Of a stretch of DNA of 64,000 nt, positions 16,477 through 23,804 are shown in pieces (position 1 is the stretch's first letter; every line of letters starts with the position of its first letter). The notes beneath the pieces are model-generated. The model saw only the letters and a program-made list of their open reading frames with translations. It was not told where the DNA came from and did no database searches. This DNA comes from JARDZU01 sp963730285 (GTDB lineage: Bacteria; Actinomycetota; Acidimicrobiia; Spongiisociales; ZC4RG35), in the NCBI GenBank assembly GCA_963730285.1, contig CAVSQY010000014.1:87255-151254 (forward strand), read 5' to 3'. The position numbers were made by a program, and so were the translations under genes.

Positions 16477-17405
16477 GTCAGGCTCTCCAACAAGTCGACG
16501 TGATCGGGGACCTGATCGCCTGCAAACGCTCCGAATCCCGGTGTCGTCAGGATCTCGCCGTCGTTGGTGATTGCCAAGCCCTCGATCCCTGTTCCCCTCA
16601 TGAGGTCGAAGCAGCGCTCCGATCCGGCGAGTAGGGCGGCTTTGGCATGCGTTTCGGCGACCCATCCCTGTCCGGCCACTGCGGTGACGAGGGCGAGATC
16701 AGACTGTGAGGGATCGCCCGTCGCAGGATCGATCAGGTGATGCCGGTTCCGGTCGCCAATCGTCCATTGCCGTATGAGGCGGGTCGTGGTTGCCACCGCT
16801 CCCTCGGCGACGCCGAGCACGGCCAACGGCGCCGACCGATGCGGATGATCAATGGAGACCGTCCAGTCGCCGCCATCGGGAGCGATGCCCGAAACTCTCA
16901 CATCGCCTCCCAAATTCACGCATATCCCGGCGGCACCCGCCCCCTTTGCCTGCTCGGCGACCAGATCGGCAGCCAGGCCCTTGCCGATTCCGCCCGGGTC
17001 GAATCCCGTTCCGGGCGCGAGCATCACGGTGGGGCCAATCACGGTGATCGGGCCTTGGCCAAGGTCCGTTATTGGCGACTCGACGCGGTCGGTCAACTGA
17101 TCGAATGGCCGGTCGTAGCCGGCCCGGATCATGTCGCCGAGAACCGTGGGCTCGAAAAGCCCATCGGTCATCACTTTGGCGTCGATCGCCCGTCTGATCA
17201 ACAGTGAGGTGTCATCCGAGACCAGCAATGGGGTCCCTGCGCGTCTATTGAGGGTCGAGACCTCACTGTCGGGGAGAAATCGACTCCATCTCTGTTCGAG
17301 CTGATCGATGCGGTTGCGTGCGATGTCGATGAGGCCAACGGGGCCACCGACGACCATGACATGGCAATCAGAGCCCATTGCCCGAAACTTCATTTCGGTC
17401 GTCAT
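16473..17405 (-). CDS. apbE: FAD:protein FMN transferase
   Basis: The 310-residue protein carries ApbE hallmarks in order: FRAMGSDCHV at the N-terminus, RWSRFLPDSEVSTLNRRAG, GTGFDPGGIGKGLAADLV (flavin/Mg site), NLGGDVRVSG and HHLIDPATGDPSQSDLALVT. ApbE covalently attaches FMN to a Ser/Thr of target proteins outside or at the membrane. No signal peptide is obvious, so the mature enzyme may be cytosolic or the true start may differ. It is co-transcribed with a haem membrane protein and a small secreted protein; neither has a clear FMN-acceptor motif, so its substrate is not identified here. Confidence 0.92.
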   Translation of the reverse strand: MTTEMKFRAMGSDCHVMVVGGPVGLIDIARNRIDQLEQRWSRFLPDSEVSTLNRRAGTPLLVSDDTSLLIRRAIDAKVMTDGLFEPTVLGDMIRAGYDRPFDQLTDRVESPITDLGQGPITVIGPTVMLAPGTGFDPGGIGKGLAADLVAEQAKGAGAAGICVNLGGDVRVSGIAPDGGDWTVSIDHPHRSAPLAVLGVAEGAVATTTRLIRQWTIGDRNRHHLIDPATGDPSQSDLALVTAVAGQGWVAETHAKAALLAGSERCFDLMRGTGIEGLAITNDGEILTTPGFGAFAGDQVPDHVDLLESLT

Positions 17406-17409
17406 CGGC

Positions 17410-17778
17410 TCAGCTGCCGTGACTCGAGGTGAGCGCCCGTGAAGTCGACGAGACCGAGCTGGAAGCCGAAGAGGTGGACGCTGACGGGATAGCTCCCAGG
17501 TTGAGCGCCGAGCGCGGCACCATTTGGTAGTTGATGGCGCCATTGAGGTCCCTGGTGACGACTATCACCATGTCGGACGAAGTGTCGGCGGCCGCCTGAG
17601 CCGATGGTGTGGCATCGGTGGAGGCTGACCCGGAGGCGGCCGCCTGATTTGTCATGACACCGACCAGTGCCAGAGCCGTTACTGCAGAAGCTGTTCCAGT
17701 GATGCGACGCGAGCGTCGGGCCGGGTGAGGTTTAGGTTTGCGCCCACCGGGCGCAGAGGGGGCTCGATTGCGATCCAT
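17410..17778 (-). CDS. Small secreted/anchored Ala-Ser-rich protein in apbE operon
   Basis: ATG at 17778 with GGAG 9 nt upstream; an in-frame ATG at 17808 is possible. The 122-residue product has a basic head (KPKPHPARRSRRITG), one hydrophobic segment (ASAVTALALVGVMTNQAAA) and a Ser/Ala/Thr-rich tail surrounding a short ordered core DMVIVVTRDLNGAINYQMVP. It ends 4 nt before the apbE start, so it belongs to the same transcript. It could be the extracytoplasmic partner of the ApbE/haem pair, but I see no haem-, metal- or FMN-attachment motif. Confidence 0.65.
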   Translation of the reverse strand: MDRNRAPSAPGGRKPKPHPARRSRRITGTASAVTALALVGVMTNQAAASGSASTDATPSAQAAADTSSDMVIVVTRDLNGAINYQMVPRSALNLGAIPSASTSSASSSVSSTSRALTSSHGS

Positions 17779-17893
17779 GATTGATTTCTCCGGGTCTGTT
17801 TCTGGCATCGATCATCGAAGCTCAGGCTTAGGGCAAGCTGAGAGCGGTCTGGGCCGAGACAGTGAGTTGAGCGACGGTCCACTCGGTGTTGTC

Positions 17894-17908
17894 GGCCCTC
17901 TCAGGGCC
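17894..17908 (-). terminator. Hairpin overlapping amidase stop codon
   Basis: GGCCCT (17894-17899) and AGGGCC (17903-17908) pair around CTC. The TGA of the amidase gene lies in this hairpin. No T-run follows on the minus strand, so it may be a weak terminator or an mRNA end stabiliser. Confidence 0.3.
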
Positions 17909-19061
17909 AGACGAGGTCGACTCCGCCCTGGTCCAACAAGCTCTGGACCGCCGACTGAAGCTCCCCGGACGTGATCCGCTCCTCGAGGTATCTTCCCGGG
18001 CAGGTGGTGGCGGCATAGTCGCGGTGACCCGCGATTCGGGTGACCGGAACGTCATACTCCTCCGCGGCCCAGGCCAACACCCTCTCCAGCGACTGGAGCT
18101 GTGCGGCAGTGGGATGCTCGACCTCGAAGTTCCCCTCGACCACAACGAGGAAGTGCCCGGAGGTGTCGTAGCTGGTGCCGGTGTCACCTCGATATGCCGG
18201 GTCACGCCCTTCGTAGACAGTGCCGTCGATGCCGATCAACAGGTGATAGGCGATGTCGGCCCATCCCTGGCCATCCATGTGCCAGTTCTGCCATCCGCGG
18301 AACTGTGCCGGGCCGGTCACACCGGTTTGAGTCCCGGCATGATGAACGGTGATTCTGTCGATGGTGTGCGGTACCAGACGGCTGGTGTCGGCCGGTCTGG
18401 CTCCCCAAGTTTCCCGCCCCTGGACCACGACCACAGGAACCGGTCGTGGTGGCGGGGTGGTCGAGGTGAGTCCAAGGGCCCGGGTGAGAAAGGTTGCCAT
18501 CTCCGCTCGCGAGACCGGTTGGTCTGGGCAAAAGCGGTCGTTCACCGGTGGATCGCATCCCACGGTCACCCCCGCGTCGGCGATGCGGTTGATGGCCCGT
18601 TCGAACAGCGAGCCGTCGTCATCGATGAAGTGGTCCATTACCGGGGCCGGATAGCCGAACGACCGGGCCATCATTGCTGCCATCTCGCCGCGACTCATCG
18701 TCCGCTCCGGGCAGAACTCGTTGTTTGCGGGTGGGTTGCACCCGAGCGTGATGCCGGCTTCGGCGATCCGATTGATCGCCGACTCGAAGACATTGCCGTC
18801 GTCGTCGTCGAAGAAGTCGGTTTGGTCGGCCGGCAGGTCGAGTGATCTCGAGATGAAGGCGGCCATCTGCCCTCTGGTCACGGTCTGATCCGGACAAAAC
18901 CTGTCATTCGTCGGAGGGTTGCATCCGTTGGTGATTCCGGCCGCGCTGATGGCTTCGATGTTGCCCTCGTGGACGCTTCCATCGTCGTCGAGGAATGTCC
19001 CACCGGGTGGCAGCACGGCCAACCAGAGGGCCAGCAGCAGGGTCACGAAGGTGCCATTCAT
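17901..19061 (-). CDS. SLH-repeat N-acetylmuramoyl-L-alanine amidase (PGRP type)
   Basis: The 386-residue protein has a short signal peptide (FVTLLLALWLAVLPPGG), three S-layer-homology-like repeats (about residues 22-72, 73-140, 141-200), each with a DDD...E..I..I..AGIT.GC core and a NDRFCPD or NNEFCPE Cys motif, and then a peptidoglycan-recognition/amidase_2 domain. Zinc ligands are visible: His in TVHHAGTQ, His in AGHRDYAA and Cys in TTCPGRY, so the enzyme should be catalytically active. It probably cleaves or remodels peptidoglycan while tethered to the wall. The three repeats share the Cys-containing form common in Acidimicrobiia-like surface proteins. Confidence 0.92.
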   Translation of the reverse strand: MNGTFVTLLLALWLAVLPPGGTFLDDDGSVHEGNIEAISAAGITNGCNPPTNDRFCPDQTVTRGQMAAFISRSLDLPADQTDFFDDDDGNVFESAINRIAEAGITLGCNPPANNEFCPERTMSRGEMAAMMARSFGYPAPVMDHFIDDDGSLFERAINRIADAGVTVGCDPPVNDRFCPDQPVSRAEMATFLTRALGLTSTTPPPRPVPVVVVQGRETWGARPADTSRLVPHTIDRITVHHAGTQTGVTGPAQFRGWQNWHMDGQGWADIAYHLLIGIDGTVYEGRDPAYRGDTGTSYDTSGHFLVVVEGNFEVEHPTAAQLQSLERVLAWAAEEYDVPVTRIAGHRDYAATTCPGRYLEERITSGELQSAVQSLLDQGGVDLVWP

Positions 19062-19201
19062 AGGCTGAACCTGAGGTCGGACGTCGTGGACAGGAAGCCG
19101 AGACTACCGGCGATGGCAGTGCCTCATGCAGAACGGAGCGCTCGGCTGCGTCTTGATCCAAATGCTCAGAACTGTCGATAGGATCGCCGCCACCCGGATC
19201 A

Positions 19202-19507
19202 GTACCAGATGGTCTGTCCCCCGGAGATGCTCGCAAGGAGGTCGCAGGCCCTGAGGGCCTTGGAGGCTGCGGGCCGGTCGAGGACCCTGATCTGGATCGA
19301 ATCGGGATGGTCGGCGGTGGGACGGTCCTCTACCCGTCTTTGCATCTCAACCTGGCCGATGTCTACAGGCGGCTTGGCGAGGACAGGCCTGCCAGGCTCC
19401 ACGTCGAGCGCGGGAGGGAAGCCCTGAACGACGTCGAGCCGGATGGTTACGCCGAAATGATCCGCCAGGCACTCGACCGGGTTGAAGCGAGATTGAAAGG
19501 CCGCTAA
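19202..19507 (+). pseudogene. 3' remnant of a TPR-like protein
   Basis: The frame reads GGGTVLYPSLHLNLADVYRR then LGEDRPARLHVERGREAL and EMIRQALDRVEARLKGR, a pattern like the last repeat of tetratricopeptide proteins. Only about 100 codons are open, with no good start and no ribosome site; the nearest ATG is at 19307. The stop overlaps by 4 nt the end of the convergent sulfurtransferase gene. It is probably a truncated gene end, although a short functional protein starting at 19307 cannot be excluded. Confidence 0.4.
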
Positions 19508-20376
19508 CGCTCGATGGGAGCCTGAACGAGGTTGCCCCACTCGGTCCAGGAACCGTCGTAGTTGCGCACCGAGACGAAACCGAGCAGATGATCGAGGACG
19601 AACCAAGTGTGGCTGGAGCGCTCTCCAATGCGGCAGTAGGCGATGACGTTGTCGTCCGATCCCAGACCCACTTCCGTCCGGTAGATCGCATCGAGCTCAT
19701 CCCTGGCCTTGAAGGTCCCGTCCTCGTTGGCCGCTCGTTTCCAGGGCACGTTCGAAGCCCCGGGTATGTGCCCGCCACGCAAGGCCCCCTCCTGTGGGTA
19801 GTTCGACATATGAAGCAGCTCGCCGCTGAACTCCTCCGGGGACCGGACATCGACCAGACGCCCTCCCGCCGAGACATGATCGGCCACCTCGCCCCGGAAC
19901 GCCCGGATAGAGGCGTCATCCCGCTCGACCACCGGGTAGGTGGTCGTCGAGCGCTCCGGTAGGTCGGTGGTCAACTCCCGGCCCTGCTCGATCCACTTCT
20001 GCCGGCCACCGTCGAGGAGCCTGGTGTCCTCGTGACCGAACAGCGTGAATACCCAGAGTGCGTACGCCGCCCACCAATTGAAATTGTCCCCGTAGAACAC
20101 AATCGTGTCGTCTCGGCCGATCCCCTTGTCGGACATCAACTGGGCAAACGCTGAGGAATCCCGATAGTCACGGACCACGGGGTCGTTCAGCTCGGTGTGC
20201 CAGTCGACCTTGACCGCGCCGGGGATGTGACCGGTCTCATAGAGCAATATGTCCTCGTCGGACTCGACGACGACCAGCCCCGGATCGTCGAGGTGCTCGG
20301 CCAGCCACTCAGTGGACACCAGCTTCTCCGGGTGCGCGTACCGTTCGAATTTGGCCGTCTTATCGTGTCCCATCAT
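19504..20376 (-). CDS. sseA: Thiosulfate/3-mercaptopyruvate sulfurtransferase (two rhodanese domains)
   Basis: The 290-residue protein has two rhodanese domains. The first (residues about 15-135) contains ESDEDILLYETGHIPGAVKV and no catalytic Cys; the second (about 155-285) ends in the active loop YCRIGERSSHTWFVL, with the catalytic Cys in CRIGERS. This loop is the actinobacterial SseA/CysA type. It moves sulfane sulfur from thiosulfate or mercaptopyruvate to thiol acceptors. Start at 20376 (AGGGAG 9 nt upstream); a second ATG at 20373 is equally possible. It is divergent from sufE, consistent with joint sulfur-trafficking. Confidence 0.92.
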   Translation of the reverse strand: MMGHDKTAKFERYAHPEKLVSTEWLAEHLDDPGLVVVESDEDILLYETGHIPGAVKVDWHTELNDPVVRDYRDSSAFAQLMSDKGIGRDDTIVFYGDNFNWWAAYALWVFTLFGHEDTRLLDGGRQKWIEQGRELTTDLPERSTTTYPVVERDDASIRAFRGEVADHVSAGGRLVDVRSPEEFSGELLHMSNYPQEGALRGGHIPGASNVPWKRAANEDGTFKARDELDAIYRTEVGLGSDDNVIAYCRIGERSSHTWFVLDHLLGFVSVRNYDGSWTEWGNLVQAPIER

Positions 20377-20404
20377 GACCAATCACTCCCTAGCCTCGGA
20401 ATTT

Positions 20405-20422
20405 GCACTATCTGGGTAGTGC
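20405..20422. promoter_or_regulatory. Inverted repeat between sulfurtransferase and sufE
   Basis: GCACTA (20405-20410) and TAGTGC (20417-20422) form a perfect 6-bp inverted repeat with a 6-nt centre, in the 62-bp region between the divergent starts. Position suits an operator controlling both genes; no regulator is adjacent. Confidence 0.4.
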
Positions 20423-20438
20423 TTAATGGAAGGTGACG

Positions 20439-20861
20439 ATGACTGCAAGCGAAAGACTGTTGAAGGTGGCCGAGATGTTTGCAGCGGTCCCCAAGGAGGT
20501 CAGGCTCGAGGCGCTCCTCGACTACTCGCGACGTCTCCCGGACCTGCCCTCCCGCCTGGACGATCACCCCGAGCTGATGGAGTCGGTCCCGGAGTGTCAG
20601 ACACCGTTCTCGATGCTCGTCGAGCAGGAGAACGGCGGTGTGCGTCTCTTCTTCAAGGTGCCTCCGCAGGCGCCCACCGTGCGAGGGTATGCCGGGATAC
20701 TCCATGAAGCCCTGGATGGTGCTCCCGCGGACGAGATCCTCGAGGTGCCCAACGACTTCTATCAGCGCATGGGCCTGCAGGAGGCCGTGTCTGGGCAGCG
20801 TTTGCGTGGGATGGGCGCCATCCTCGCTCGGCTGAAGACCCAAGTGGCCGCACTGGGCTGA
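20439..20861 (+). CDS. sufE: SufE-family cysteine desulfurase activator
   Basis: The 140-residue protein matches SufE throughout: EMFAAVPKEVRLEALLDYSR at the start, the sulfur-accepting Cys in VPECQTPF, RGYAGILHEALDGAPADEIL, and the helix QRLRGMGAILARLKTQV at the end. SufE takes persulfide sulfur from a SufS-type desulfurase for Fe-S cluster assembly. ATG at 20439 with GGAAGG 6 nt upstream; a GTG at 20433 is an alternative. Divergent from the sulfurtransferase, not in a suf operon. Confidence 0.92.
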   Translation: MTASERLLKVAEMFAAVPKEVRLEALLDYSRRLPDLPSRLDDHPELMESVPECQTPFSMLVEQENGGVRLFFKVPPQAPTVRGYAGILHEALDGAPADEILEVPNDFYQRMGLQEAVSGQRLRGMGAILARLKTQVAALG

Positions 20862-20864
20862 TGC

Positions 20865-21623
20865 TCAGGGCGCGTCGTCGAAGATGATCGACATGCATGT
20901 CAGACCACCGTCGGCAGCCTGAAATTCGGAAATGTCGATCGGGTCGGGCTCGAAGCCGCGGGAGGCGAGCATCTCGGTGGTCCGTGGTGCAGAGGCAGTG
21001 ACCAGCACCCGCTCGGCTGCGAGGGGAAGTGCGCTGAATCTCATACGCTCCTCGGGGTGCTCGTAGACGATGTCGAGGTCGGTCAACCTCCCCTCGTCCA
21101 CCGTATCGGGTGTGACAACCACGGTGCGATTGCCAACCGGGAGCACGGCCGACTTGAGGTGAAGGGCTCCGTGAACGGGAACAGGGACCAGCTCCATGCC
21201 CTGGTCGCGAACAATTCCGGACATCTGGTCGATGGCCCCCTGATTGGTGCGTCCGGAAAGGCCCACGAAGACGATGTTGCCCATGATGAGCACATCTCCG
21301 CCGTCGATCGTGGCCGGTGCTTGGATCTCCACCAGCGGGAACCGGTCGGCGAGCCGGGCAGCGACAGCCTTCGTCTCACCTCTCCTGGCCGGCGCACCGG
21401 ACCTGGTCATGATTGCGATCGAGCCAAGGATCACCGCCGTGTCCTCGACGAAGACACAGTCGGGGTAGCCGGGTGCGGCCGGGACGCGTTCCAGAGTGAG
21501 GCCCGCCGCGGCCAGTCGCTCGGTGTATGAGTGGTGTTGGTCCCTGGCGCGACCGACATCCAGCTCGACGCTTGGATCATGGGTGATTGCCAGGTGAAAG
21601 GTGTCCGGCACTCCCCGGACCAT
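20865..21623 (-). CDS. ddaH: N(G),N(G)-dimethylarginine dimethylaminohydrolase-like amidinotransferase
   Basis: The 252-residue protein has the pentein fold motifs: FVEDTAVILG, ATIDGGDVLIMGN, the catalytic His in GALHLKSAVLPVGN and the catalytic Cys near the end in GGLTCMSIIFDD. DDAH hydrolyses methylated arginines to citrulline and methylamines; related arginine-modifying enzymes cannot be excluded. I chose ATG 21623 because MVRGVPDTFHLAITHD is the usual N-terminus; upstream codons to 21818 look like non-coding read-through. It ends 4 nt after sufE stops (convergent). Confidence 0.88.
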   Translation of the reverse strand: MVRGVPDTFHLAITHDPSVELDVGRARDQHHSYTERLAAAGLTLERVPAAPGYPDCVFVEDTAVILGSIAIMTRSGAPARRGETKAVAARLADRFPLVEIQAPATIDGGDVLIMGNIVFVGLSGRTNQGAIDQMSGIVRDQGMELVPVPVHGALHLKSAVLPVGNRTVVVTPDTVDEGRLTDLDIVYEHPEERMRFSALPLAAERVLVTASAPRTTEMLASRGFEPDPIDISEFQAADGGLTCMSIIFDDAP

Positions 21624-21660
21624 GGCGATTGGCACACCTGGGATGCTAAGCGGTCTGAGG

Positions 21661-22935
21661 TCAGATCTTGGCCGACGGGGCCCCGATGCCGTCTTCATCG
21701 ACAGGCCCGAGCAATCTGGTGCGATCGATCGAAGCCAGACTCCTGAAGGTGGCCACAGCCGACACCAGAACCGCGGCACCTCCGAGCCCCAAGGCCCAAC
21801 GGGCGCCGGCATGCTCACCTATCCAACCCATGATCGGTCCACCGATCGGAGTGGAACCGAGGAATGCGACAGCCCAGAATCCCATCACTCGGCCTCTCAT
21901 CTCCGGCGCCGCCGCCAACTGGAGGGTGGAGTTGCCCAGTGCGATGAACGACACCCCGGCGGCTCCAAGCGCCACCATGGAGGCGACGGTCATCCACAAT
22001 GTCGGGGACACGGAGGTGAGGATCTGAAGGGCTCCGAACACGGCTGCAATGCGAGCAAGCGACACGGCCGGCCGGTTCTGCCTGGAGGCCGTGAACAGCC
22101 CACCGGCCACCGCCCCGGCTCCCATGGCTGAGGTCATGGCAGCAAAGGTCCGGGCATCGCCGTCGAAGGTGAACCGGGCGAGGAGTGGCAAGACGACCTG
22201 GTATTCGTAGGCGAGGGTCCCGGCCACCGCCATCAGGAGGAGGGGGGTCAACACCTCGGGTGTGGACCGTATGTAGCGCAGTCCCTCACGGAGCTGGCCG
22301 GGTCGGCGCACTTGTCGCGGAGGTGTCTCCAGCTCGTCGGTCGACATCAGGTTCAGGGCGACGATCACCGCCAGATAGGTCGCCGCATTGACCGCGAAAC
22401 ACCAACCGATGCCTATGCCGACGATCAAGAGCCCGGCAACTGCAGGGCCCACCACCCGGGCCGCATTGACCAGCGCCGAGTGGAGGCTGAGGGCATTGGT
22501 CAGCCGGTCCCGTCCCACCATTTCGAGGACGAACGTCTGTCGGGTCGGGTTGTCGATGCTGGCGGCCATGCCCAGGATGAAGGCAAGGATGTAAACCATC
22601 CACAATGCGACCACCCCGGTCAGTACCACGGCTCCCAATGCCGCCGCACAGGCCATGGCAAGGGACTGGGTGACCAGCAGCATGCGTCGTTTGTCGACCC
22701 GGTCGGTGATCACACCTCCGAGAGGTCCCAGCACCAGCACCGGGAGGAATTGCAGAGCCGTCACCAAGCCAACCGCAGTGCCGCTGTTCGTGAGGTCGAG
22801 CACGAGCCAGGCTTGGGCGACACGTTGGATCCAGGTGCCGGTGAGTGAGATCCCCTGACCGATGTAGTACAGGCGGTAGTTGCGGACCTGTAGGGAGGAG
22901 AAGGTTCCCCGGAAGGTTCGAAGCTTGTCGGTCAC
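21661..22935 (-). CDS. MFS exporter (Bcr/EntS-like, 12 helices)
   Basis: The 424-residue protein has twelve hydrophobic helices and the loop motif GGVITDRVDKRRMLL between helices 2 and 3. The N-terminus RNYRLYYIGQGISLTGTWIQ is typical of the transmembrane-secretion MFS group that includes enterobactin exporters. It overlaps the MarR gene by 4 nt (ATGA), so the repressor and exporter are one operon. Substrate unknown; probably a toxic compound sensed by the MarR protein. Confidence 0.92.
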   Translation of the reverse strand: MTDKLRTFRGTFSSLQVRNYRLYYIGQGISLTGTWIQRVAQAWLVLDLTNSGTAVGLVTALQFLPVLVLGPLGGVITDRVDKRRMLLVTQSLAMACAAALGAVVLTGVVALWMVYILAFILGMAASIDNPTRQTFVLEMVGRDRLTNALSLHSALVNAARVVGPAVAGLLIVGIGIGWCFAVNAATYLAVIVALNLMSTDELETPPRQVRRPGQLREGLRYIRSTPEVLTPLLLMAVAGTLAYEYQVVLPLLARFTFDGDARTFAAMTSAMGAGAVAGGLFTASRQNRPAVSLARIAAVFGALQILTSVSPTLWMTVASMVALGAAGVSFIALGNSTLQLAAAPEMRGRVMGFWAVAFLGSTPIGGPIMGWIGEHAGARWALGLGGAAVLVSAVATFRSLASIDRTRLLGPVDEDGIGAPSAKI

Positions 22936-23372
22936 TCTTCGATCATTCGATCGAGTAGCCGCACCGCCACACGAAGCTGCTCGCGTTCGGTCGGATCAAG
23001 CAGGGCAATCTGTTGTGCGAGAAAGGTGGAGCGGGCCTGTCGTGCAATTTCGATCATCGACTCGGCTGTCTCGGTGATCTTGGCCATCGTCGACCTGGCA
23101 TCGTCGGGATCGGTGATACGGCTCACCAAGCCCCTCTCCTCGAGACGTCCCACTATGCCCGTGATGCTGGGCGGACTGACGAGCTCGATGCGCGCCAGGT
23201 CCCCCATTCGAAGCGGCCCGGACCGGTGGAGGGTGGCGAGGACCGACCTCTGTGATGGTGTGAGGCCTCCAGCAGCCTGCTGGCGAAGCCGACGGGCCAG
23301 GCGCCCGATGACCAACCGCAAGGAATCGGCCAAGTCGATCTCGGTCGTCGCGGTGATCTCATTGCCCGGCAT
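22932..23372 (-). CDS. MarR-family transcriptional repressor
   Basis: The 146-residue protein has the MarR winged-helix: LTPSQRSVLATLHRSGPLRM, GDLARIELVSPPSITGIVGR, LEERGLVSRITDPDDARSTM (the wing). N- and C-terminal helices serve dimerisation. It is the first gene of a two-gene operon with an MFS exporter. A 13-nt palindrome TTAGC-CAT-GCTAA lies 5 nt upstream of its start and is the likely autoregulatory operator. Confidence 0.93.
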   Translation of the reverse strand: MPGNEITATTEIDLADSLRLVIGRLARRLRQQAAGGLTPSQRSVLATLHRSGPLRMGDLARIELVSPPSITGIVGRLEERGLVSRITDPDDARSTMAKITETAESMIEIARQARSTFLAQQIALLDPTEREQLRVAVRLLDRMIEE

Positions 23373-23376
23373 CTAA

Positions 23377-23389
23377 TTAGCCATGCTAA
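23377..23389. promoter_or_regulatory. MarR operator candidate
   Basis: TTAGC (23377-23381) and GCTAA (23385-23389) form a perfect inverted repeat around CAT, directly upstream of the MarR start codon. The AT-rich palindromic half-site TTAGC resembles sites of other MarR proteins (for example TAGC-containing operators); assignment is by position. Confidence 0.6.
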
Positions 23390-23438
23390 CCAAATCTGGG
23401 ACAACGGCCCAATTGGGAAAGGGGGCTGTGTTGGCGCC

Positions 23439-23804
23439 TCAGCCGTCGACGCTGACGCTCCGGTACATCCCCTTCTCGTAATGATCCACCAACTGCCCTT
23501 CGTCGTTGGCCGCGACGATGCGACAGCTGAAGGTGTAGGTGCCTGGGGGAAGGTCGACCGCAAGGGTGGCGTCGGTGCCAGGGGCCACCAGCCCGGTGGC
23601 GGCCACCACCTCACCCGAGTCGTTGGTGATGACGAGAGTGTGGTTGTACTCGCCCGTGTTGTGGATAGCGATCGAGCCGCTGTCTGCGGAGAGATGGCTC
23701 GGGCCGCCGACGGACCACTCGTGCAGGTTGAAGCCGGAGTCAGTCGCCTGGGTCGCGCTGCATGCGGCGAGAAGGATGAACGCCAGCGTCAGTCGCCTCA
23801 TCAT
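23439..23804 (-). CDS. Cupredoxin-like copper lipoprotein
   Basis: The 121-residue protein has a lipoprotein signal (MMRRLTLAFILLAACS, lipobox Cys15) and a small beta-sandwich. Copper ligands of type-1 sites appear in order: His in NTGEYNHTLVI, Cys in GTYTFSCRI, His in VDHYEKGM and the following Met. It should be exported and hold copper as an electron carrier or copper-binding accessory. The ATG at 23804 overlaps the stop of the histidine kinase gene, so it is translated with it. Such coupling of a sensor to a cupredoxin is unusual. Confidence 0.88.
   Translation of the reverse strand: MMRRLTLAFILLAACSATQATDSGFNLHEWSVGGPSHLSADSGSIAIHNTGEYNHTLVITNDSGEVVAATGLVAPGTDATLAVDLPPGTYTFSCRIVAANDEGQLVDHYEKGMYRSVSVDG

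Noticed and set aside
17886..18845. 319-codon plus-strand frame
   Set aside because: Antisense to the SLH-amidase; repetitive pattern is a mirror of the three SLH repeats.
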